A stretch of 64,000 nucleotides of DNA from Lachnospiraceae bacterium (GCA_022768465.1 JALELZ010000026.1:88329-152328), one strand, 5' to 3'. Counted from the stretch's first letter, positions 22,643 to 32,033 are shown. The notes: generated by a model not told the origin, from the letters alone. A program made the numbers and translations.

Positions 22643-23905
22643 ATGGATCATACTATATGCATACTTAATGATTCGTTTCCTCCGCAGCTTGACGGAGTGG
22701 CGAATACAGCAAAAAATTATGCCGACAATATAGAAAAATCTCACGGACATGCGGTGGTGGTGACACCGGAATTTCCGGATAAGCAGGATTATAAATTTCC
22801 GTATCCGGTCATAAGATATCACAGTCTCGATGCGAGATGGTTTATAGGCTATATGGCAGGAATACCGTTTTCTCCTACAGTTACTAAGCAGCTGAGAGAG
22901 GAACAGGTGGAGCTATTGCATTGCCATTGTCCCGCTGCAGCCCTGATACTTGCAAGACAGCTGAGAGTTCCGCTTAATGTTCCCGTTGTTATGACTTATC
23001 ATACTAAGTATGATGTGGATCTTTATAAAGCCTTTAAAAATAAGCTTCTTTCGGAAAATGCCGTGAGAGTAATGATCAATAACATCAACTCCTGTGATGA
23101 GGTCTGGACAGTAAGCCGCGGAGCCGGTGAAAATCTAAGAGAGCTGGGCTTCGAAGGCGAATACAGAATAATGCAAAACGGCGTAGACATGCCGCTCGGC
23201 AGAGTTTCTGATGATGAGGCAATGGCTGTGAGCGCAGACCTTGATCTTCCTAAGGATGTTCCGCTGTTTATATTTGTCGGAAGAATGATGTGGTACAAGG
23301 GGCTGAGAATCATTCTTGATGCATGTGAAGGTCTTAAATCCATAGGCAATGATTTCAGAATGGTATTTATAGGAAGCGGAGCCGATTTGGATGAGATAAA
23401 AGCTTATTCGGAGAAGCTGTATCTTGGCGATAAAGTGATTTTTACAGGCCCGGTATATGACAGACAAAAGCTTAAGGCGTGGTACTGCAGAGCCGATGTA
23501 TTTGTATTTCCGTCAACCTACGACACGAACGGACTTGTAGTAAGAGAAGCGGCATCATGCTCACTTCCGTCGATATTAGTCAGAGGAAGCTGTGCAGCCG
23601 AAGGTGTTACGGACGGCAAAAACGGTTTTCTGATATCAGAGTCGGCTGCTTCATTGTCTGTAATGATGTATAAGCTTTGTGAAAATATAGATATGATAAG
23701 AAAGGTCGGAAAGAATGCTGCAGATCAGCTGTATATTTCATGGGAAACAGCTGTAGATAAGGCATGCGAGCGTTACGAAGTCATCATAGATAATTTCAAA
23801 AGCGGTAAATATCCTAAGCGCCGCACACTTACGGATGAGCTTCTAAAGGGCAACGGTGAGCTGATGAGCGCACTTTCGCATTTACCGTTTACAGATGTGC
23901 TGTAA
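22643..23905 (+). CDS. Family 4 (GT-B) glycosyltransferase
   Basis: A cytosolic or membrane-associated sugar transferase. The N-terminal half has the GT4 opening (DSFPPQLDGVANTAKNYA) and HCHCP and MTYHTKYDVD; the C-terminal half has FVGRMMWYKGL, the nucleotide-sugar site FVFPSTYDTNGLVVREAASC (the E-x7-E-type motif region) and SILVRGSCAAEGV. This resembles transferases that build glycolipids (alpha-mono- and diglucosyldiacylglycerol) or modify cell-wall polymers. The preceding GGGAG site and ATG at 22643 fit. It stands 42 bp upstream of proB but is probably unrelated to proline synthesis. Confidence 0.88.
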   Translation: MDHTICILNDSFPPQLDGVANTAKNYADNIEKSHGHAVVVTPEFPDKQDYKFPYPVIRYHSLDARWFIGYMAGIPFSPTVTKQLREEQVELLHCHCPAAALILARQLRVPLNVPVVMTYHTKYDVDLYKAFKNKLLSENAVRVMINNINSCDEVWTVSRGAGENLRELGFEGEYRIMQNGVDMPLGRVSDDEAMAVSADLDLPKDVPLFIFVGRMMWYKGLRIILDACEGLKSIGNDFRMVFIGSGADLDEIKAYSEKLYLGDKVIFTGPVYDRQKLKAWYCRADVFVFPSTYDTNGLVVREAASCSLPSILVRGSCAAEGVTDGKNGFLISESAASLSVMMYKLCENIDMIRKVGKNAADQLYISWETAVDKACERYEVIIDNFKSGKYPKRRTLTDELLKGNGELMSALSHLPFTDVL

Positions 23906-23947
23906 AATCGACCATTTATAATAAACAGATTGGAAACAGGTGTAAAA

Positions 23948-24742
23948 ATGATTAAAGATAAGCGTATAATCGTAAAGCTGGGCACCTCCACACTTACACA
24001 TTCCTCGGGCAAGCTTAATCTGCACCGTATGGAAAAACTGGTAAGAGCGATAGCGGATATACAGGGAGCCGGCAATGAAATAATCATAGTGACCTCCGCT
24101 GCAATATCAGTCGGAACAGCCAAGCTGGGCCTTCCTGAACGTCCTAAGGAGCTTAAATTCAAAATGGCTACGGCAGCAGTCGGACAGGCACGAATAATGC
24201 ATATTTACGATACATTGTTCTCTGAATATAACCGAACCGTAGCACAGATACTGCTCACCGGAGATAATGTTAAGGACGAGACAGACTCAAAATATCTGAA
24301 GAATACCTTCGAAGCGCTTTTATCCATGGGAGTGATCCCAATAGTAAATGAAAATGACTCCGTTTCTTCAGTAGAGATCGAGAGCGGACATCATAAGGTG
24401 CTGGGTGATAATGATACTCTTTCAGCTATAGTAGCAAGGCTCTGCGAGGCAGATCTCCTGATCCTAATGACTGATATAGACGGGCTATATGACTCTGATC
24501 CGAGAAAGAATTCTGATGCAAAGCTTATTTCAAGGGTGCATGAAATCACACCGGATATCGAGGCAATGGCAGGAGGCGCGGGTACTGTACACGGCACCGG
24601 AGGAATGGCGACCAAGATAGCTGCGGCAAGGATAGCGCTTGATGCAGGCTTTGAAATGGTCATAACCAACAGTGAAAATGTGGAAAATCTCTATGACATC
24701 GCAGAAGGAAAGCCTGTCGGAACAAGATTTATCGGAAACTGA
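23948..24742 (+). CDS. proB: Glutamate 5-kinase
   Basis: Phosphorylates glutamate, the first step to proline. It begins KRIIVKLGTSTLT and shows GLPERPKELKFKMATAAVGQ, NENDSVS and FGDNDTL-like GDNDTLSAIVA plus LMTDIDGLYDSDP and GTGGMATKI, all of the amino-acid kinase domain. At 264 residues it lacks the C-terminal PUA domain found in E. coli ProB. A TTG in frame at 23930 is possible, but GGAAACAGGTG before the ATG at 23948 is the better start. proA and proC follow. Confidence 0.95.
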   Translation: MIKDKRIIVKLGTSTLTHSSGKLNLHRMEKLVRAIADIQGAGNEIIIVTSAAISVGTAKLGLPERPKELKFKMATAAVGQARIMHIYDTLFSEYNRTVAQILLTGDNVKDETDSKYLKNTFEALLSMGVIPIVNENDSVSSVEIESGHHKVLGDNDTLSAIVARLCEADLLILMTDIDGLYDSDPRKNSDAKLISRVHEITPDIEAMAGGAGTVHGTGGMATKIAAARIALDAGFEMVITNSENVENLYDIAEGKPVGTRFIGN

Positions 24743-24750
24743 AATAATAA

Positions 24751-24935
24751 CTGATGGAACAGTTTAGCTGAGCGTTCTGAAGAACGAATAGTTCTGTAAA
24801 TGCCGTATGTGCAGACTTGCCGTTTGAAAATGCACTGTTTGAGCGAAGCGAGTTTGCATTTTCATAGGAAAAGTCAAGCATCGGCATTGTTTCAGAACAT
24901 GAGTTCGAAATGGCTCAGGGAAGCTGTTCCGTCAG
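24751..24935. promoter_or_regulatory. Nested 185-nt imperfect hairpin between proB and proA
   Basis: Paired segments, outside to inside: 24751-24762 with 24924-24935 (12 bp, one G-T), 24768-24773 with 24913-24918, 24791-24796 with 24893-24898, 24799-24805 with 24882-24888, 24814-24819 with 24873-24878, 24825-24834 with 24855-24864 (10 bp perfect), leaving a 20-nt loop. A second small hairpin, AAGGTGT-TCCG-ACACCTT, follows at 24954-24971 before proA. It may be an RNA element or an inserted palindromic repeat; no coding capacity. Confidence 0.8.
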
Positions 24936-25012
24936 ATAAATGTTTGATACCAAAAGGTGTTCCGACACCTTGAAACATAAATTTGAATTGATCATATAAG
25001 ACGGAGGCAGAT

Positions 25013-26287
25013 ATGACTGTACTTGAACAGCAGGCGATTGCTGCAAAAAAGGCTTCACGTACATTGATGACAGCCGGAACTACAAAAAAGAATGATGCGC
25101 TTAAGGCTATAGCTGACGCGCTCATAAAGAGACAGGATGAGTGGCTCAGTGCAAATGCAGAGGATATGGAAGCGGCAGAAAAAGCAGGAATTTCTGCAGC
25201 TATGTTAGATAGATTAAAGCTTACTCCGGAAAGAATAAAGGGCATAGCAGACGGTGTGCTTGAGGTCATGGCTCTGCCTGATCCTACGGCGACTTCAGAT
25301 AAGACTGTAACAAGACCAAACGGGCTCATTATATCAAGAAGAAGAGTTCCGCTCGGAGTCATTGCCATTATTTTTGAGGCAAGACCGAATGTAACAGTAG
25401 ATGCTGCGGCATTGTGTCTTAAATCCGGAAATGTCTGTATTTTAAGAGGCGGAAAGGAAGCTATAAGGTCTAACCGAATGGCGACACTTATTATGCAGGA
25501 TGCACTGATAGAGGCGGGACTTCCGGGTGAATGCATTTCACTTGTGCAGGATACCAGTCATGAAACTGCCGAAGAGCTTATGCATATGGACAAATATATA
25601 GATGTGCTCATTCCTCGAGGCGGAGCAGGACTTATCAGATCTGTTGCAAAGAATTCGACGGTTCCGGTTATTCGTACCGGAGAGGGCGTCTGCCATATCT
25701 ATATAGACAAAGAAGCAAACCTTGATATGGGTGCCGGCATACTGTATAACGCAAAATGCTCACGTCCTTCGGTATGCAATGCTGTTGAATGTGTGCTTAT
25801 ACATGAGGACATACTTGAAGCATTCTGCAAAAAGGCAATGCCGCTTCTTATGCAGAAAAATGTTGAGCTTCGCTGCGATGACAGCTCGATTAATGCACTG
25901 AAAAAGATCTGCGGTGACAGCTATGCGGAAAATTATATAATCCCGGCAAATGAAACTGATTGGGATGCTGAGTATGATGATTATAAGCTTGCCGTAAGAG
26001 TGGTAAAGAGCTATGAAGAGGCAGTGGAATTTATAGATCAGCACAGCACCGGACACAGCGAGGCAATAATTACGGATAATTATTTTACTGCTCAGCATTT
26101 CCTTAATGAGATAGATGCGGCAGCTGTTTATGTCAATGCTTCCACAAGATTCACCGACGGCGGAGAATTCGGACTCGGAGCAGAAATCGGCATTTCCACG
26201 CAGAAGCTGCATGCAAGAGGTCCTATGGGACTTGAGGAGCTGACAAGCTGTAAATATGTTGTTTACGGTGAGGGTCAGGTGCGCTGA
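25013..26287 (+). CDS. proA: Gamma-glutamyl phosphate reductase
   Basis: Reduces gamma-glutamyl phosphate to the semialdehyde with NADPH. Aldehyde-dehydrogenase fold marks are VPLGVIAIIFEARPNVTVDAAALCLKSGN, RGGKEAIRSN, VLIPRGGAGLI, and the catalytic cysteine region (AKCSRPSVCNAVECVLI); the end block GEFGLGAEIGISTQKLHARGPMGLEELT is typical. Length 424 is normal. GGAGG precedes the ATG. The unusual 270-bp gap from proB contains the hairpin element. Confidence 0.95.
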   Translation: MTVLEQQAIAAKKASRTLMTAGTTKKNDALKAIADALIKRQDEWLSANAEDMEAAEKAGISAAMLDRLKLTPERIKGIADGVLEVMALPDPTATSDKTVTRPNGLIISRRRVPLGVIAIIFEARPNVTVDAAALCLKSGNVCILRGGKEAIRSNRMATLIMQDALIEAGLPGECISLVQDTSHETAEELMHMDKYIDVLIPRGGAGLIRSVAKNSTVPVIRTGEGVCHIYIDKEANLDMGAGILYNAKCSRPSVCNAVECVLIHEDILEAFCKKAMPLLMQKNVELRCDDSSINALKKICGDSYAENYIIPANETDWDAEYDDYKLAVRVVKSYEEAVEFIDQHSTGHSEAIITDNYFTAQHFLNEIDAAAVYVNASTRFTDGGEFGLGAEIGISTQKLHARGPMGLEELTSCKYVVYGEGQVR

Positions 26288-26336
26288 TTTTTTCATAAGC
26301 TTTTATAAATAAAATAGTACGGAAGGTCTTTGAAAT

Positions 26337-27149
26337 ATGACAAAGGTTGGTTTTATAGGGACAGGAAATATGGGCGGTGCGTTGGCAAAAGCTGTAGCCG
26401 GAGCTGAAAAGGACTATGAAATATTGCTTGCCAACAGGACTCGCGAAAAGGCCGAGGAGCTCGCCACGGAGCTTGGTAAGGACGCTGCAGTTACTGATAA
26501 TGCTGAGATTGCAGCAAGTGCAGACTTTATATTCTTAGGCGTTAAGCCGCAGATGATGGCAGAAATGCTTGAGGGCATCGCACCTATTCTCAAGGAAAGA
26601 AAAAATAAAGGAGAGAGCTTTACACTTATAACTATGGCAGCAGGACTTTCCATAGAAAGGATTGGTGAGATTGCAAAAGGCGATTACAGCATTATAAGGA
26701 TAATGCCGAATACTCCGGCAGCCATCGGAGAGGGAATGATACTGTATGCCGAGGATGGTATTGACACTGCAGTGCTTGATTCATTTACAGAGCTTATGAA
26801 GGGGGCAGGACGTCTTGCAAAGCTTCCGGAGAAGCTTATCGATGCCGGAAGTGCTGTTTCAGGCTGCGGACCGGCATTTGTATATATGTTCATAGAGGCA
26901 CTTGCTGACGGCGGCGTTCAGGCAGGGCTTCCGAGAGCTCAGGCCTATGAGCTTGCAGAGCAGACTCTTATTGGCTCGGCAAAGTTAGCTATGCTTAGCG
27001 GCAAGCATCCCGGAGAATTGAAGGATGCTGTCTGCTCATCGGGAGGGACTACCATAGAAGGAGTTCGTACCTTGGAGGAAGGCGGTTTCAGAGGCATAGT
27101 AATGGACGCTGTAATAGCGGCAGTTGAGAAAAATCAGGCATTTAAATGA
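26337..27149 (+). CDS. proC: Pyrroline-5-carboxylate reductase
   Basis: Last step of proline synthesis. N-terminal Rossmann loop GFIGTGNMGGALA, LGVKPQMM, RIMPNTPAAIGEGM and the C-terminal dimerisation block SAVSGCGPAFVYMFIEALADGGVQAGLPR with DAVCSSGGTTIEGVRTLE are all present. 270 residues is normal. It follows proA by 49 bp and is closed by a terminator at 27272, so proB-proA-proC form one unit. Confidence 0.96.
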   Translation: MTKVGFIGTGNMGGALAKAVAGAEKDYEILLANRTREKAEELATELGKDAAVTDNAEIAASADFIFLGVKPQMMAEMLEGIAPILKERKNKGESFTLITMAAGLSIERIGEIAKGDYSIIRIMPNTPAAIGEGMILYAEDGIDTAVLDSFTELMKGAGRLAKLPEKLIDAGSAVSGCGPAFVYMFIEALADGGVQAGLPRAQAYELAEQTLIGSAKLAMLSGKHPGELKDAVCSSGGTTIEGVRTLEEGGFRGIVMDAVIAAVEKNQAFK

Positions 27150-27271
27150 CTAAATAAATGACAAAAATCAGCACGGAGATATATTAAATTTTACTATCGA
27201 TATGCGTGAGATTATCAGTATTCAATAGACATTGTTATGTTAAAAATTAGATAATTAGTGCATTTATGCCA

Positions 27272-27304
27272 AAGACAGAGCTTTTTAATGAGGCTCTGTC
27301 TTTT
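27272..27304 (+). terminator. Terminator after proC
   Basis: AAGACAGAGC (27272-27281) and GCTCTGTCTT (27293-27302) form a perfect 10-bp stem followed by TTTT. Confidence 0.88.
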
Positions 27305-27340
27305 ATTTTGCTATTTTTACTTTGCATACAAAGTTTTTAC

Positions 27341-27368
27341 TTTACAAAATACTTGAATATGATATATT
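27341..27368 (+). promoter_or_regulatory. Promoter of the CoA-transferase gene
   Basis: TTTACA (27341-27346), a 16-bp spacer and TATATT (27363-27368), giving a transcript start near 27375 and a leader of about 100 nt. Confidence 0.6.
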
Positions 27369-27374
27369 GACGTT

Positions 27375-27475
27375 AGAAACATCGATGCAGCTGCAGGCCA
27401 TTGCAGCCGCATCACCTCCCCAAACAACGGGGACATTACCCTAAAAAGGGGCAATAAGAAAAAGGAGGTCATCCT
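27375..27475 (+). promoter_or_regulatory. Structured leader of the CoA-transferase mRNA
   Basis: GATGCAGCTGCA (27384-27395) pairs with TGCAGCCGCATC (27402-27413, one mismatch). The next bases ACCTCC (27414-27419) are exactly complementary to the ribosome site GGAGGT (27464-27469). Competing small stems CCCC/GGGG (27418-27421 with 27429-27432) and CCC/GGG (27439-27441 with 27448-27450) lie between. The arrangement could switch access to the ribosome site; this is inference. Confidence 0.5.
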
Positions 27476-29074
27476 ATGAAAAAGCTTATATCAAAAGAAG
27501 AGGCAGCAAGACTTATAGGCAGCAATATGACGGTTGCAGTCGGAGGTGTAGGATCATATGGCGCACCGGAAACTCTTCTTCAGGCACTTGCCGACAGATT
27601 TGAAGAGGAAGGACTTCCGAGAGACCTTACGGTTACAAGTACCATAAGTCCGGGAGACAATTCCAAAAACAATGTTGGTTTCAACAGAATTGCAAAAAAA
27701 GGACTTATCGATACAATAATCGCAGCTCACTTCATGATCCCGCAGCTTATAGCTGATATGATAGGAAAAAATGAGATAGCAGCTTATCCGATACCGCTCG
27801 GAGTTATGCTTCATCTTTATGATGCTATTGCGGGACATAAGCCTGCACTGGTTACAAATGTCGGACTTAAGACCTATGCCGATCCTCGTCAGGAGGCATG
27901 CAAGGCTAACCAGAAAACCAAAGATCAGGGCAGAGAAATAGTTGAGCTTATAAATATCGGAGGCCAGGAAACTCTTGCTTATAAGACCTTTGACATTGAT
28001 GCTTGCTTTATCAGAGGCTATGCCGCAGATGAAAACGGCAATATTACTCTTGATCACAGTGCTACAGGAGACATGGGCTTTGACATTGCCGCAGCAACTC
28101 ACAACACAGGCGGAATCGTTATAGCAGAGGTAAGACGAGTTGTGAAGAACGGCTCTCTTAATCCTAGAAATGTCAAGATACCTGCAGGAATCGTTGACTA
28201 TGTGGTTATCGCCGATGAGGACAAGTATCAGCAGGGCTATGCAGCAGCTTACAGACCTGAGCTTTCAGGAGATATCACTGTTCCTGTAGACGGTCTTAAG
28301 CCTATGGATATGTCAAACAGAAAGATCATCGCAAGACGCGGAGCAATGGAGCTCGTTCCGGACTGCGTTATCAACCTAGGAATAGGCATTGCATCCGGTA
28401 TAGGAAGTGTTGCCAATGAAGAAGGAATTGCCTCTACTCTTTCACTTGAGTATGGTGCACTCGGAGGAGTGCCTGTAGAGGGTGTAGGCTTCGGTGCAGC
28501 AGCTAATGCAGAAGCAATTCTTGATATGAGTAATGTATTCCATCTTTATGACGGAGGCTTCCTGTCAAAGACGTTCTTAGGACTTGCCGAGGCTGACGGA
28601 TCAGGAAATGTAAATGCTTCCAAATTCGGCACTAAGTTCACAGGCCCGGGCGGATTCATAGATATCTCACAGAACACTAAGGATGTGTGCTTTGTAGGAA
28701 CATTTACAGCAGGCGGACTTAAGGAAGAGGTAAGAGACGGAAAGCTCGTTATAATCGAGGAGGGCAGACAGAATAAGTTCATAAAGAATGTTCAGCAGAT
28801 AACATTCTCAGGAGAATATGCAAATACAGCAGGTCAGAAGGTAATGTATATTACGGAAAGAGCAGTATTCAAGCTTACCGATGCAGGCCTTATGCTTACT
28901 GAGATCGCGCCTGGAATCGACCTTGAGAAGGACATTCTGGCACATATGGAGTTTAAGCCTATTATATCTAAGGATCTTAAGCTTATGGATGAGGCTATAT
29001 TCAGAGATGAGCCAATGGGACTTAAGGATATGCTGAGTCTTGTTCCTAATGATGAAGCAGAGCTGACAGCTTAA
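27476..29074 (+). CDS. Acyl-CoA:acetate/propionate CoA-transferase (single chain)
   Basis: A fused alpha-beta family I CoA-transferase, like propionate CoA-transferase and YdiF, moving CoA between short-chain acyl groups through a glutamyl-CoA intermediate. The N-terminal half has VGGVGSYGAPETLL; the C-terminal half has INLGIGIASGIGSVA and SLEYGALGGVPVEGVGFGA, whose Glu is the expected catalytic residue, and GPGGFIDIS. Strong codon bias and a strong AAGGAGG site suggest high expression. Preceded by a structured leader and ended by the terminator at 29118. The exact substrate (acetate, propionate, lactate, butyrate) cannot be read from sequence. Confidence 0.9.
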   Translation: MKKLISKEEAARLIGSNMTVAVGGVGSYGAPETLLQALADRFEEEGLPRDLTVTSTISPGDNSKNNVGFNRIAKKGLIDTIIAAHFMIPQLIADMIGKNEIAAYPIPLGVMLHLYDAIAGHKPALVTNVGLKTYADPRQEACKANQKTKDQGREIVELINIGGQETLAYKTFDIDACFIRGYAADENGNITLDHSATGDMGFDIAAATHNTGGIVIAEVRRVVKNGSLNPRNVKIPAGIVDYVVIADEDKYQQGYAAAYRPELSGDITVPVDGLKPMDMSNRKIIARRGAMELVPDCVINLGIGIASGIGSVANEEGIASTLSLEYGALGGVPVEGVGFGAAANAEAILDMSNVFHLYDGGFLSKTFLGLAEADGSGNVNASKFGTKFTGPGGFIDISQNTKDVCFVGTFTAGGLKEEVRDGKLVIIEEGRQNKFIKNVQQITFSGEYANTAGQKVMYITERAVFKLTDAGLMLTEIAPGIDLEKDILAHMEFKPIISKDLKLMDEAIFRDEPMGLKDMLSLVPNDEAELTA

Positions 29075-29117
29075 AAATATTTTAACACCTTCAATAATAT
29101 AAAACTTGGAAAACGTG

Positions 29118-29151
29118 AACGGACAGAGCCTTAAACAGTTCTGTCCGTTTT
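29118..29151 (+). terminator. Terminator after the CoA-transferase
   Basis: AACGGACAGA (29118-29127) pairs with TCTGTCCGTT (29140-29149), 10-bp perfect stem, followed by TT. Well placed 44 bp after the stop. Confidence 0.8.
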
Positions 29152-29549
29152 GCGTTAAGACTTATTCATATTTCTTTGACATCTGTTTCTTCTCCTGTAT
29201 CTGATTATTATATCTAATCATCCATAGGCGTTACAACTTTAATATATCATGACATTTACTCTATCTTGACAGGGCTGACCCGAACGGAACAGTATTAACA
29301 AATCTTAATATCCCCTCTGTTGACCAAATAAGCTGCGGCAGATATTATTGAAAAATAAAAAGTATTTAATTAAAAACTGCAGTTTCTCAATAAATTGAAA
29401 GACTTTTCTCTTTTTTTACCGCCACATTCACTTAAAGTTTGTACAAATTAGTATATATGGATCATCTTGTCAGAAAAGAGAAATTAAAATATACTTTAGA
29501 AAAAGTAAAAAGCAAATGAGAAACTGCTTACAGTTTTGAAGGAGCTTAT
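29152..29549. other. 400-bp intergenic region
   Basis: AT-rich, no gene or RNA that I can support. The last 100 bases probably contain the promoter of the following hydrolase gene (TTGTACAAATTAGTATATAT near 29438-29457 is suggestive but its spacing is poor). Confidence 0.4.
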
Positions 29550-30332
29550 ATGAAAAAGACTACAGAGCAGTTTGTTACATCAGACGGGATCACAATGTAT
29601 CTGCAGTGCTTCGTGCCGTTTCATACAAAGGAAGGTCATACACCTACAGCACTCATAGTTCCTGGTGGACAGTGTTCGCCTGAGGATTATAACTGGATAT
29701 CCGGAACGCTGTGCAGAAGAGGCTATCTTGTATATTCCTTATATCAGAGAGGATATGGCTCAGGTGAACCGAGAGTGAACGATCATGCAGGACAAAGGCA
29801 GCAGCAGGATCTCAGAGAAGCGTTTGACTTTGTTGCAGCTCAGCCGCTTGTCGATCGCAGCAGGATCGCCGTCATTGGACATTCACTCGGAGCAGATCTC
29901 GTGCAGAAGCTTGCAGCAGAAAAGGATTTTGCATGCGGAGTTGCAATGTCTCAGCTTTCGGATTGGCTGACCTATGTTAAGTACTCCAAGGATTTCATTC
30001 CGGATTATTACAAAAGAGCATGTCAGAAATACGGCGGAGATCCGTTCAATAATCCTGAAGGCTATATTGAACGTTCGACATTACAGCTTGCCGACAAAAT
30101 CAAGACACCGATGCTTGCCATAACAGGTGACAGAGATAATATTACTCCGGCAGTCTGGGCTGAAAAAATGACGGAAGCTCTTAATGCATCCGGCAATACC
30201 AAATCCAAATGTGTAATCGTTGAGAATGCCGGTCACTTTTTTGAGCATTTCGGATTCCATGGGGATCAGCGCACAGAGGTTGCTGAGATAATTATGGATT
30301 GGCTCGGAGAAATGATGCCTGCGGAGGACTGA
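29550..30332 (+). CDS. Alpha/beta-hydrolase (dienelactone hydrolase/peptidase S9-like)
   Basis: A 260-residue cytosolic esterase- or peptidase-like enzyme. The triad is readable: nucleophile S112 in IGHSLG, acid D194 or D196 in TGDRDN, and H229 in NAGHFF. The oxyanion-side LIVPGGQCSPEDYNW and YQRGYGSG fit the family. No cap insertion large enough to predict a substrate. AAGGAG precedes the ATG. It is read in the same direction as two proteins I do not recognise and a LarA-like protein, and may work with them. Confidence 0.85.
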   Translation: MKKTTEQFVTSDGITMYLQCFVPFHTKEGHTPTALIVPGGQCSPEDYNWISGTLCRRGYLVYSLYQRGYGSGEPRVNDHAGQRQQQDLREAFDFVAAQPLVDRSRIAVIGHSLGADLVQKLAAEKDFACGVAMSQLSDWLTYVKYSKDFIPDYYKRACQKYGGDPFNNPEGYIERSTLQLADKIKTPMLAITGDRDNITPAVWAEKMTEALNASGNTKSKCVIVENAGHFFEHFGFHGDQRTEVAEIIMDWLGEMMPAED

Positions 30333-30518
30333 ACTTATAAACATTAGCCAAAGCTGACATATAGGCATCAAGAAATCCGGGTTAAGGTGAATGCTCGGAA
30401 ACAGTCTTAACAAGCTGCTGCAGACCAATTGCATGAATTTAGTTTAACAGTCATTAAAAATGACTTTAAATAAAAGTATATCACGAAGGTATATTTAAAA
30501 CAGAAGGAGAGCAATACC

Positions 30519-30908
30519 ATGAGATGCATGCATACGAAGCTGCCGGACTTCCTTGCGAAGATGCAGGCCGCAGCAAAAAGGATACGCCCTGAAACAAAGA
30601 TAGTTATTAAGGGACTTGAAAACGTTGACACAGCAAAGGTCGCTTCACTCAGATGCGGACGTATTGAGGAGGAAATATATGAAGTTACTCAGGATCCGGA
30701 TATTACTGAGGTGGAGCTTCGTATAGTACCGTTTAATCCGGAGGTCATTTATTCAACTATAGCAAAGGGCTATGATGCTTCAGGAAAGTGCAAGATTGCT
30801 ATCCTTGATGATCTTGCTGCAGATATTCCTACAGTTGAGTATTATCTGACAGACGCAGAGGTCATTGATGACCGCCGCAGCGCAGGTCACAAGCAGACAC
30901 AGTTATAA
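30519..30908 (+). CDS. Unrecognised 129-residue protein
   Basis: I do not recognise this family. The sequence is an evenly mixed alpha/beta protein without signal peptide or membrane helix: a basic N-terminal helix (LPDFLAKMQAAAKRIR), a strand-rich middle (TKIVIKGLENVD, EVELRIVPFNPEVIY) and an acidic C-terminal half ending in a short basic tail. A strong AAGGAG site precedes it, and the next gene begins 15 bp after its stop, so the two are a translational pair. Codon use is like that of well-expressed neighbours. Confidence 0.75.
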   Translation: MRCMHTKLPDFLAKMQAAAKRIRPETKIVIKGLENVDTAKVASLRCGRIEEEIYEVTQDPDITEVELRIVPFNPEVIYSTIAKGYDASGKCKIAILDDLAADIPTVEYYLTDAEVIDDRRSAGHKQTQL

Positions 30909-30923
30909 GGGGAGGCCATAGTC

Positions 30924-31988
30924 ATGAAGTTAAAGTATCGTGTAATTCCAAAGGGCGCAGCAGACGGTGCAATGCCGCTTGACTGGGTATTTATAGATGA
31001 AAAGGACATAAAGAAGGCTGCTCTTACAAATTTTGAAGCAGTCAAGGTTATTGCAAATGAATATAAGAATTCATATGCTGCAGTTGATATAGTTGATCTT
31101 GACGCTGTTTCAGTTACATCTGACGGAATCATGAACCCTATTGCAGTAACAGCTATAGCTTCAGTTGATCACGGGATGGTCAATAAGACCTACGGCTACA
31201 TGCCTATCAGCGAGACACCTGAATATGAAGGAATTTTCGAGGATGAGCCTCATATGAGACAGTGGCATCTTGATCAGTTTAAGGGAAAGCCTCTTTTCAG
31301 AGGTCCAAATGCTAAGGACAGAGGCACGGAGCGTGCAGGACATAATGAAAATATGACACTTACCGGACGTATTGCAAATAATAACTGCGGTTCAGAGGCA
31401 TTCAACATGGTTGAGATGACAGAGGCACTTGTGTTTATGTCAGCTGCAAATGAGCTCATGCGTGACGGAGAAGTTACCGTATGTGTCGCAGGCCCTGAGG
31501 TTTCTGTAGGAATCGGAATGGTTGTTTCTGAGAGATGGGGACGTATTTTCGGAAGCGCAAATTTAGGCGGCTATAAGGCCGGAATGTCTGCTCATAACTC
31601 AGGAGAATATGCAAAGACAGTTAAGAGTGATTATCCTGCATTTGCCGCACCGAAGGAAAAGTTTATGAAGCTCATGCTTGATGCTCTTGATACAGGCCTT
31701 ATCGTTGGCCGTCACTTAGGACCTTCACCTGCACTTATGTGCACAGCTCATGCATACGGAACACCTATCGATATCGATCATATTTCAGACAGAGCATGGA
31801 TAGAGCTTGAGAGCGTAGGCATTTCAAAGGAAGAAATGTCAAAGCCGGTCGCTAAGCCATATACAAGAGAAGAGATGATCGCTCATGCTGAAGAAATCAT
31901 TCCTGGTATGAAGAATGCTAAGAGATATAAGGCATCAGAGGTTGTTGATATAAAGGAAGTCGAGGTAGATCCAACGACTATCGCTTGA
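30924..31988 (+). CDS. Unrecognised 354-residue protein, partner of the preceding gene
   Basis: I cannot assign a family. No signal or membrane helix. It has several glycine- and histidine-rich blocks that look like an active site: VDHGMVNKTYG (near residue 78), EPHMRQWHLDQF (near 108), RAGHNENMTLTGR, NNCGSEAFN with a single Cys, VAGPEVSVGIGMVVSERWG, and GRHLGPSPALMCTAHAYGTPIDIDH (near 260-285). The number of conserved-looking His/Asp/Cys suggests a metal- or cofactor-dependent enzyme, but this is inference. It shares an operon with the 129-residue protein and is followed by a terminator. Confidence 0.75.
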   Translation: MKLKYRVIPKGAADGAMPLDWVFIDEKDIKKAALTNFEAVKVIANEYKNSYAAVDIVDLDAVSVTSDGIMNPIAVTAIASVDHGMVNKTYGYMPISETPEYEGIFEDEPHMRQWHLDQFKGKPLFRGPNAKDRGTERAGHNENMTLTGRIANNNCGSEAFNMVEMTEALVFMSAANELMRDGEVTVCVAGPEVSVGIGMVVSERWGRIFGSANLGGYKAGMSAHNSGEYAKTVKSDYPAFAAPKEKFMKLMLDALDTGLIVGRHLGPSPALMCTAHAYGTPIDIDHISDRAWIELESVGISKEEMSKPVAKPYTREEMIAHAEEIIPGMKNAKRYKASEVVDIKEVEVDPTTIA

Positions 31989-32002
31989 TCATAGAAACCG
32001 GG

Positions 32003-32033
32003 AAACAGACCTCTAAACAGGGGTCTGTTTTTT
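32003..32033 (+). terminator. Terminator after the unknown gene pair
   Basis: AAACAGACC (32003-32011) pairs with GGTCTGTTT (32022-32030), followed by six Ts. In 32034-32196 the 8-mer TAAACGAA occurs at 32070, 32096 and 32114, possibly a binding motif before the next gene. Confidence 0.88.
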
